DNA from: Limiplasma sp031549415
GTDB lineage: Bacteria; Bacillota; Clostridia; Christensenellales; Aristaeellaceae
Reading direction: 5' to 3'
Assembly: GCA_031549415.1 (NCBI GenBank)
Contig: JAVBPU010000028.1
Span: forward strand, 1 to 14,397
DNA length: 14,397 nucleotides
Made by a program: the position numbers and the translations under genes
In this document: piece after piece, positions 1-4,787 of the stretch
Layout: each line of letters opens with the position of its first letter
Numbering within the stretch: position 1 is the first letter of the stretch
Notes under the pieces: generated by a model
Databases searched by the model: none
The model's input: only the letters and a program-made list of their open reading frames with translations
Told to the model about the DNA's origin: nothing

Positions 1-1
1 C

Positions 2-328
2 GTTCAAGATATGGAAAAAGCACTCCACTTTTACCACACACTTTTGGAAATGCCCATGGTTCGCAGGCAACCCATTGGACCAAACAAGGAGCTGATTTTC
101 CTGGGCGTGGAGGGAGAACCGAATTTGGAGTTGGTTCCCTCGGAGGAGAGGGTCCAATACTCCGGTTTCAGCGTGGGCTTTGATGTGGAGAACTTGGCAG
201 CCACAAAAGATAAACTGGCAGCCGAGGGGTATCCAGTCAAGCGCGAAATGAAGGCAGGTCCAGCGCTTACCCTATGCTTTTTGGAGGGACCAAGCGGGGA
301 AGAGGTGGAACTCCTTGGACGTGCGTAG
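2..328 (+). CDS. VOC/glyoxalase-fold protein, 5' end cut off by the window
   Basis: The frame is open to the left edge and ends at TAG 326-328. An ATG lies at 11-13, but the codons before it read V-Q-D and run into MEKALHFYHTLL. In VOC proteins this 'V.DMEKAL.FY' strand-helix normally follows a first beta strand, so the real start is outside the window and the ATG is internal. The visible 105 residues fit one VOC module: a helix-strand start, a central 'FSVGFDVENL' strand, and a C-terminal 'LCFLEGPSGEEVELL' strand ending in the glutamate that often binds metal in this fold. Relatives include lactoylglutathione lyase, fosfomycin-resistance proteins and many uncharacterised metal-dependent enzymes; the substrate cannot be read from sequence. 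Codon use is less GC-rich than in the genes to the right. A strong terminator follows. Confidence 0.8.
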   Translation, partial: VQDMEKALHFYHTLLEMPMVRRQPIGPNKELIFLGVEGEPNLELVPSEERVQYSGFSVGFDVENLAATKDKLAAEGYPVKREMKAGPALTLCFLEGPSGEEVELLGRA

Positions 329-388
329 AGAGCGTGGGTACCCATGAACGATTAAGGAATTGCGCAGCTAAGTCGTCATAGCATTTTG

Positions 389-440
389 GCGCACGGGTTA
401 GACCGCGACTGCGGCTTCACCCGTGCGCTGAAGTTTTTTT
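389..440 (+). terminator. Rho-independent terminator of the VOC gene
   Basis: A perfect 10-bp stem pairs GCGCACGGGT (389-398) with ACCCGTGCGC (419-428). Inside it, CCGC (403-406) and GCGG (411-414) form a second stem with a GACT loop. Seven T follow at 434-440. It lies 60 bp after the VOC stop codon, in the right orientation to end that transcript. Confidence 0.85.
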
Positions 441-629
441 GACCGTTACGCAAAGCGGTCAGGGTTCAGGCTTATTCCAAACTGCTGAAAAGCAGTTTCA
501 GAATGATACTTCCGTCCAGTCACAGGCCGAGCGTGAAAAAACCGTCGCAGCCAATGAGGATGGCTCGCTTAAAAGGGGAGTGGTGAAATTCCAAGGTGGG
601 CTTGCCCTCAACCTGCGTCAGCCAAAGGG
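441..629. other. gene-free stretch with short hairpins
   Basis: No convincing gene is visible; open frames here lack start signals and family features. Three compact hairpins are present. GACCGTT/AGCGGTC (441-447/454-460, one G-T pair) is the first. AAACTGCT/AGCAGTTT closed by a GAAA loop (479-498) is a perfect 8-bp stem with a GNRA-type tetraloop. GGGC-TT-GCCC (598-607) is the third, flanked by AGGT/ACCT. The stretch from about 500 to 595 shows nothing else I can name. Base composition is less GC-rich than the operon to the right. Confidence 0.5.
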
Positions 630-662
630 CCCCCAAAAGGCCCCCAAAAGGCCCCCAAAAGG
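630..662. repeat. three tandem copies of an 11-bp unit, CCCCCAAAAGG
   Basis: Three exact head-to-tail copies occupy 630-640, 641-651 and 652-662, ending 8 bp before the stop codon of the minus-strand membrane gene. Read on the minus strand the unit is CCTTTTGGGGG, so each copy carries a T4 tract next to GGCC. The flanks AAGGGCC and GGCCCTT can also pair with each other across the array on the minus strand. The array may therefore help end the minus-strand operon transcript, though no classical terminator with a long T tract is visible. Confidence 0.8.
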
Positions 663-670
663 CCCTTCCC

Positions 671-1222
671 CTACTGCCCCGTATAGGTCTCCTTCACGCG
701 AAAGCTCACGCCCCACACGTAATAGGTCACCACCAGCTCCCGGATGGTGTGGCTGTCCTTGGCGGTCAAAATGCTGGCGGTGATGTCCCCCTCGGTTTTC
801 GGGCCCAGGGCGTGGGGCTGGTTGTCGCCCAGCTGCAGCACGTCCACCGGATCGGGGATCACCTGCAGCTCAATCATGTCAATGGGCACCAGGCATTGGT
901 TGCTGAGGCGCACGGTGTAGGTCACCAGGGCGTAGTCCTCCACGCTGCCGATGGGCTCCGCGCCGTAGACCATGCCCTGAAAGGTTTTGTCGGTGACGGA
1001 GGCCTTGATTTTTTCAAACTGCTCGGGAATCTGCGCGGTGGGCACCCCCTGGGCGCGGAAGGCCACGATACTCACGTCCGCGGTCAGGAAAAAGTAACCC
1101 ACCAACAGCAGGGCCAGCACCAGCACAATGCTCATAAAAATAGCGATGTATTTCAGCGCCTTCAATGCGTTCCATCCTCTCCGGCCCGGCGGCCCATATC
1201 TCCCTTTGGGTTCGCCGGGCAA
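671..1222 (-). CDS. single-pass membrane protein, third gene of ZorAB-like operon
   Basis: This protein of 183 residues belongs to no family I recognise. It has a short basic, proline/glycine-rich cytoplasmic start (1-22), one hydrophobic segment (about 24-47, from KYIAIFMSIVLVL to GYFFLT), and an outside domain of about 135 residues. That domain alternates short hydrophobic strands, such as ALVTYTVRLSN and RELVVTYYVWGVSFRV, which suggests a beta-sandwich. It contains a single cysteine, so no disulfide. The start is a TTG at 1220-1222, 14 nt after the stop of the MotB-like gene, with AGGA about 8 nt upstream; a TTG about 19 codons further in is the alternative. The tight spacing behind the motor genes implies co-transcription and a role in the same complex, perhaps as an extracellular partner. 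That role is inference only. Confidence 0.75.
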   Translation of the reverse strand: MPGEPKGRYGPPGRRGWNALKALKYIAIFMSIVLVLALLLVGYFFLTADVSIVAFRAQGVPTAQIPEQFEKIKASVTDKTFQGMVYGAEPIGSVEDYALVTYTVRLSNQCLVPIDMIELQVIPDPVDVLQLGDNQPHALGPKTEGDITASILTAKDSHTIRELVVTYYVWGVSFRVKETYTGQ

Positions 1223-1236
1223 ACGCCCATTCCTGC

Positions 1237-2313
1237 TTATTGTGCCAAAATGGTGCGAAGTTCATCAATCATTTCCGAGTCCTTCAAGCGGAACTTGAAC
1301 TCCACCCGGCGGGAGGCGTCCATGTTGATGCGCCCCTTCTCGTCCAGCACCGGGTCGGAATAGCTGCGGCCCTTGGCGGTGAGGATATTTCGCAGCATCT
1401 CCCGCTGGGCTTCGCTGATGCCGGGCATGCCCAGGCAATAGGTGGCCACGGACAGGGCCCGCTCCTGGGACAGCTGCAGGTTTTTCAAATAAGCGCCCTG
1501 GGTGTCGGTGTGGCCCTCGATGACGATCTCCCCCAGGAAATCCACATACTCCGGCCGCAGCAGCACGGACAAATACACGGGAATGAAGTCGTTCAGCAGC
1601 GCTTGCCCGCTCTCCTTGATCTCGTCCCTGCCCACGTCAAAAAACACGGCGCTTTCCAGCATAATATCCCCGGTGTTCTTGTCCACGCTGGCTTTCAGCT
1701 GGGCCTTGGAAAGCTCCGCGCTGAGAGCCTGGATGATCTGGGTGCGCACGCCCACCAGGTCGTCCAGCTTTTGCTGCTGCTGGCTCATGGCGGTTTGCTG
1801 GGTGGTGAGCAGCGCCGTGGCCGCGTCCAGGGCGGTCTGCTTTTCCGCCAGGGTGGTTTGGGCCGTGGTGAGGCTGGCCTGGGCGGTGGCCAGGTCGGTT
1901 TCCTTCTGCTGCAGGGCCGCCTGGGCCGCTAAAATGACGGCCTCCTGCTCCTCCAGCGTCAGGTTCTGGGACAAAAGCTGGCCCTTCTGCTGGTCCATGG
2001 CTGCCAGGGCCCCGTCCAGCTCGCTTTGCTTGGCGGCCAGGTCCGTCTGCTGCTGGGCCAGGGTGCCCTGCTGGGCGTCCAGGGTGGCTTTTTGGGTTTC
2101 CAGCTGGGTTTGCTGGGTGGTCAGCAGGGCGCTTTGCTGGTCCAGCTCGGCGGTCTTGGTTTCCAGCATCAAAAAATACTGGTAGATGCTGTAGCAAAGC
2201 ACCAGCACAAACACCAGCAGCAGCGCCGCCATCATGTCCGAATAGCTGATCCAGGACGCGCCGGAATCCGTCCTGCCGGGCCGTCTGCGCGCTTGCCGCG
2301 CTCTCGCCGCCAT
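1237..2313 (-). CDS. MotB/ZorB-like stator protein: TM helix, coiled-coil stalk, OmpA domain
   Basis: 358 residues. A basic N-terminus leads into WISYSDMMAALLLVFVLVL. Asp26 sits at the start of the single membrane helix (about 27-49), where MotB, ExbD and ZorB carry the ion-binding aspartate. Residues about 50-205 are Gln/Leu/Thr-rich heptads (for example TQLETQKATLDAQQ), predicting a long parallel coiled coil. The C-terminal part is an OmpA-like peptidoglycan-binding domain, with IEGHTDTQGAYLKN, LSQERALSV and DASRRVEFKF carrying the usual Asp and Arg ligands. In known relatives this protein is the wall-anchored dimer inside a pentameric channel and carries ion flow. The ATG at 2311-2313 lies 2 nt past the TAG of the upstream gene, with GGAGG 7 nt before it, so translation is probably coupled. 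The family is clear; the biological role is not. Confidence 0.9.
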   Translation of the reverse strand: MAARARQARRRPGRTDSGASWISYSDMMAALLLVFVLVLCYSIYQYFLMLETKTAELDQQSALLTTQQTQLETQKATLDAQQGTLAQQQTDLAAKQSELDGALAAMDQQKGQLLSQNLTLEEQEAVILAAQAALQQKETDLATAQASLTTAQTTLAEKQTALDAATALLTTQQTAMSQQQQKLDDLVGVRTQIIQALSAELSKAQLKASVDKNTGDIMLESAVFFDVGRDEIKESGQALLNDFIPVYLSVLLRPEYVDFLGEIVIEGHTDTQGAYLKNLQLSQERALSVATYCLGMPGISEAQREMLRNILTAKGRSYSDPVLDEKGRINMDASRRVEFKFRLKDSEMIDELRTILAQ

Positions 2314-2315
2314 GG

Positions 2316-3692
2316 CTAGGCCTCCAGGCCGGGGCTTCGGCGCTTTGGCTCGGCCTTGGGTTTTCCCAGGCTGCGGCCCGGCCTTTTCGGCGGCTGGGTG
2401 GGCAGGGGGGACAGGGTGGGGTTTTCCCAGGCCGGGGCCACGTCCTCATCCCACAGGGCGGTGGCGCCGCCCCGGTAGGGCTGCCCGGGAACCGGGCCGG
2501 ACGGCAGGGGCCTGGGCCCTTCCATCCGGTCCGCTAACTCGCTGACAGCGGCGGTCATCCGCTCCATGGTGGCGGTGAGGGTCTCCATCTCCGCCGCCAG
2601 GGCCGTGTCCACAGGCCCGCCTGGGGCTTCCCGCCGGGGCTCTTGCAACAGGCTTTCGGATAGCTGCCGCATGCGCTCCGCAATGTCCTGGCTGGCTTCC
2701 TGGATGCGCGCCGCGTCCAGGGTCAGCCGCTCCGCCGCGGTCAGGCTGCGCTGCAGGTTCTGCTGAGTTTGCAGCTGGCCCTGGTTCACCCGGTGCATGG
2801 TGTTGGCCAAATCGGTCATCTGCCCGTCCAGGGAGGCGTTCAATTGCTGAATGAACTGGGACACCACCTTTTTGATGCCCTCCACCTGCTCCCGGGTGGC
2901 CCCCTTGATGAAGTTGTCCATGGACAGGGTCAGCGGGTGCATGGCCCGGCCCACGGCCAGCTCCAGCGCCCCGGCGATCTGGTTGCCCAGGCCCTCGGCC
3001 AGCTGCTTCGCATGGGCGTCATCGTCCTGTTTCAGGCACAGCATTTGCACGTCCGGCTCCAGGGGCCGGGGCATGGCCAGGTCATAAAAGGCCTCGTCAA
3101 AGGCATCGAGGGCTTTGAAAGCCCGGCCCACCACCATCCGGTGGGTCATGTTAAAGGTGAGGGAGCAGGCGATGCCCGCCACTGAGGTGGCAAAGGCGAA
3201 CCGCATGCCCTGCAGCAGCACGGGGATGCTTTGGATGGTGCCCTCCGCGTTGCTGAAATTCACCGTGGACAGGCCCTGCATCATGCCCATAAAGGTGCCC
3301 AGAATGCCCAGGGAGGTCAGCAGGCTGGGGATCAGCTCCGCCAGCTGGGAGTGGCCCGGCTTATACACCACGCTGTCCTCGTTGATATACTCCTGGGCGT
3401 TGCAGGAGATGCCCCGCAGGTCCAGCTGGCTGGCGTTTAACAAAAAGCGCTGCCACTCCTCCCGCAGGGAGCGGCCCAAAAACCGGGGCTCCCGCCAAAG
3501 GGGGGCCTTGCCCTGGGCGGTGCTTTTTTCCAGCTTGATAATGGCGCGGTTTAAGAGCGTGCCGTTGCGGTACACCGGGTAAATGCATTTGAAAAGCCCG
3601 GCCAGGGTGACCAGGCCAATGGCCACGTACACCAGCGTTTCCCACAGGTTGCTGATATTGTTTTGCAGCCACGCAAGGGCTGTCTGGACCAT
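2316..3692 (-). CDS. MotA/TolQ/ExbB-family channel protein with long tail, ZorA-like
   Basis: 458 residues from the ATG at 3690-3692, which has a G-rich stretch (3701-3707) upstream. An ATG 9 codons earlier (3719) has no ribosome binding site. TM1 spans about 17-37. A cytoplasmic loop is followed by TM2 (about 118-140, IPSLLTSLGILGTFMGMMQGL-like) and TM3 (about 158-182, GMRFAFATSVAGIACSL). These are the signature helices of MotA/TolQ/ExbB, with Thr133 and Thr169/Ser170 placed to line the ion path. Residues about 183-370 are strongly helical, including a Gln-rich stretch at roughly 270-350; the last 90 are Pro/Arg/Gly-rich and probably disordered. A long helical cytoplasmic tail behind a MotA core is the mark of ZorA rather than flagellar MotA or ExbB. 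It should form a pentamer around the MotB-like dimer. No flagellar or Ton genes are near. Confidence 0.88.
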   Translation of the reverse strand: MVQTALAWLQNNISNLWETLVYVAIGLVTLAGLFKCIYPVYRNGTLLNRAIIKLEKSTAQGKAPLWREPRFLGRSLREEWQRFLLNASQLDLRGISCNAQEYINEDSVVYKPGHSQLAELIPSLLTSLGILGTFMGMMQGLSTVNFSNAEGTIQSIPVLLQGMRFAFATSVAGIACSLTFNMTHRMVVGRAFKALDAFDEAFYDLAMPRPLEPDVQMLCLKQDDDAHAKQLAEGLGNQIAGALELAVGRAMHPLTLSMDNFIKGATREQVEGIKKVVSQFIQQLNASLDGQMTDLANTMHRVNQGQLQTQQNLQRSLTAAERLTLDAARIQEASQDIAERMRQLSESLLQEPRREAPGGPVDTALAAEMETLTATMERMTAAVSELADRMEGPRPLPSGPVPGQPYRGGATALWDEDVAPAWENPTLSPLPTQPPKRPGRSLGKPKAEPKRRSPGLEA

Positions 3693-3713
3693 TTGCCCAT
3701 CCCCCCCGTTTTT

Positions 3714-3750
3714 GATCATAGCGAACGTTTCGACATTTTTCGATCATAGC
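3714..3750 (-). promoter_or_regulatory. possible control region of the ZorAB-like operon, 9-bp direct repeats
   Basis: The 9-mer GATCATAGC occurs at 3714-3722 and again at 3742-3750, a 28-bp period. Between them lies the near-palindrome CGAACGTTTCG (3722-3732). Read on the minus strand, the right copy gives TATGAT, a good -10 element, about 50 bp before the chosen start, but I find no convincing -35 at 16-18 bp. The repeat could be a regulator site; whether it is functional is inference. Confidence 0.35.
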
Positions 3751-3838
3751 TTAACACTTTTTTCATATTTTGTAAATGAAATTTGTGGTTGTCGCAGCCG
3801 CTTTGCTGAGGGCCGTTGGCGGCCCATCTGGAAACAAA

Positions 3839-3868
3839 TTGAAAATCCCTCCCAAACTATGGTATACT
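3839..3868 (+). promoter_or_regulatory. sigma-A-type promoter of the prolyl isomerase gene
   Basis: TTGAAA (3839-3844) and TATACT (3863-3868) are 18 bp apart, each matching five of six consensus bases. TGG directly before the -10 gives an extended -10 (TGn). The gene start is 35 bp downstream of the -10, leaving a short leader. Confidence 0.75.
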
Positions 3869-3903
3869 ACACCTACTCCATCAACCGGAAGGGAATGAAA
3901 AGT

Positions 3904-4419
3904 ATGCCAAACCCTACTTTTACCATCACCATGCAAGACGGCGGCGTCATGAGCGGCGAATTGTATCCCGAGATTGCGCCCCAGTCCGTGGGCAACTTCA
4001 TCGCGCTGGCCAACAGCGGGTTTTATGACGGGCTGATCTTCCATCGGTGCATCCCGGGCTTTATGATCCAGGGGGGCTGCCCCAGCGGCACGGGCACCGG
4101 CGGGCCTGGGTACCACATCCAAGGCGAGTTTGCCAAAAACGGCGTAAGCAACCCCTTAAAGCACACCAAGGGCGTGCTGAGCATGGCCCGCAGCGCCATG
4201 AACGACTCCGCCGGGTCCCAGTTCTTTGTCATGACCAGCGACAGCCCCCATCTGGACGGCTCCTACGCGGCCTTTGGCAAGGTCACGGCGGGGCTGGATG
4301 TGGCGGATGCCATTGTGGCCCAGGAAACGGACCATAGCGACCGGCCCCTGACCCCCCAGGTCATTGGCAGCATCCGGGTGGAAACCGACGGCCAGGTGTA
4401 CCCCTTCGAGCACCGGTAA
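3904..4419 (+). CDS. cyclophilin-type peptidyl-prolyl cis-trans isomerase
   Basis: 171 residues with no signal peptide or membrane segment, so cytoplasmic. It catalyses cis-trans isomerisation of X-Pro bonds in protein folding. The cyclophilin core is unmistakable: FHRCIPGFMIQGG with Arg48, Phe53, Met54 and Gln56 in the catalytic positions, then GTGTGGPGY, GVLSMARSAMNDSAGSQFFV and HLDGSYAAFGKV. Two positions that are usually Val and Asp in this loop are Cys49 and Cys59; this does not touch the catalytic residues. ATG 3904 is preferred because GGAAGGG (3887-3893) lies at a suitable distance, whereas for the in-frame ATG at 3895 it is too close. The gene stands alone with its own promoter, divergent from the motor operon. 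It is the short, single-domain form of the family. Confidence 0.95.
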   Translation: MPNPTFTITMQDGGVMSGELYPEIAPQSVGNFIALANSGFYDGLIFHRCIPGFMIQGGCPSGTGTGGPGYHIQGEFAKNGVSNPLKHTKGVLSMARSAMNDSAGSQFFVMTSDSPHLDGSYAAFGKVTAGLDVADAIVAQETDHSDRPLTPQVIGSIRVETDGQVYPFEHR

Positions 4420-4470
4420 GGCCGCATCAGTCCCGGGGCGCAGGGCGGCGTCATTGAACGGGGGGATGCA

Positions 4471-4511
4471 GAGGCTTCGCCTCCGCCCCTCCACCAGGGC
4501 TATCGCCCTGG
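4471..4511. other. two hairpins after the isomerase gene, probably the outer part of the long repeat
   Basis: GAGGC-TTC-GCCTC (4471-4483) and CCAGGGC-TATC-GCCCTGG (4494-4511) are perfect stems. Neither is followed by a real T tract, so they are weak as terminators. The second overlaps the first matched bases of the 207-bp repeat, and copy 2 is cut by the window edge exactly there, so these hairpins may belong to the repeat. The rest of 4420-4508 shows nothing I can name. Confidence 0.5.
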
Positions 4512-4715
4512 ACCCTTTCTCTGACCGCGCTTCACGCGGCCAGAACAAACAGAAATGTTCCGCTTTCAACGCTGCACAATCTACAGCATCTTTGGATATC
4601 AGCGCATTGTTATGCATTCTTTTTTCCATTTTGTCAACGTGAAACGTTGACAAATAAAGGGGTTCGGGGACTTGTCCCCGATGGGGTCCGGGGCGAAGCC
4701 CCGCATAAAAATCCT
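4509..4715 (+). repeat. 207-bp structured dispersed repeat, copy 1
   Basis: This stretch matches the reverse complement of 14191-14397 over its whole length with about 10 mismatches and no gaps by hand alignment. It holds several perfect hairpins: CCGCG/CGCGG (4525-4539), TTGTCAACGT-GAA-ACGTTGACAA (4631-4653), CGGGGAC-TT-GTCCCCG (4665-4680) and CGGGGC-GAA-GCCCCG (4689-4703). Between them lies about 90 bp of unpaired-looking, nearly identical sequence (about 4541-4630). No transposase and no terminal direct repeats are evident. It lies between the isomerase stop and the promoter of the U32 gene, ending 72 bp before that gene. A non-autonomous mobile repeat or a repeated structured RNA are both possible. 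Confidence 0.85.
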
Positions 4716-4749
4716 AATGACGCCACCCTGCCCCGGAGCGCCGCTCCGG

Positions 4750-4778
4750 TTGAAAGATACCAAAGCATCGCGTATAAT
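4750..4778 (+). promoter_or_regulatory. near-consensus promoter of the U32 gene
   Basis: TTGAAA (4750-4755) and a perfect TATAAT (4773-4778) are separated by 17 bp. The first codon of the U32 gene starts 10 bp after the -10, so transcription should begin within a few bases of the start codon. Confidence 0.85.
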
Positions 4779-4787
4779 AGAGATGTT

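Noticed and set aside
439..783. Plus-strand open frame through the left gap
   Set aside because: It starts at a TTG just after a terminator, runs through the 11-bp tandem repeat and into the antisense of a real gene; there is no ribosome binding site.
671..3692. Complete Zorya system
   Set aside because: No ZorC-, ZorD- or ZorE-like gene is present in the window; only the motor pair is Zorya-like.
3722..3732. CGAACGTTTCG as a LexA (SOS) box
   Set aside because: The Gram-positive LexA site needs four bases between CGAAC and GTTYG halves; here the halves abut.
4647..4787. In-frame extension of the U32 protein upstream into the repeat (47 extra residues)
   Set aside because: The extra codons are repeat and promoter DNA, include the -35 and -10, and resemble nothing in the family; the domain starts right after ATG 4788.
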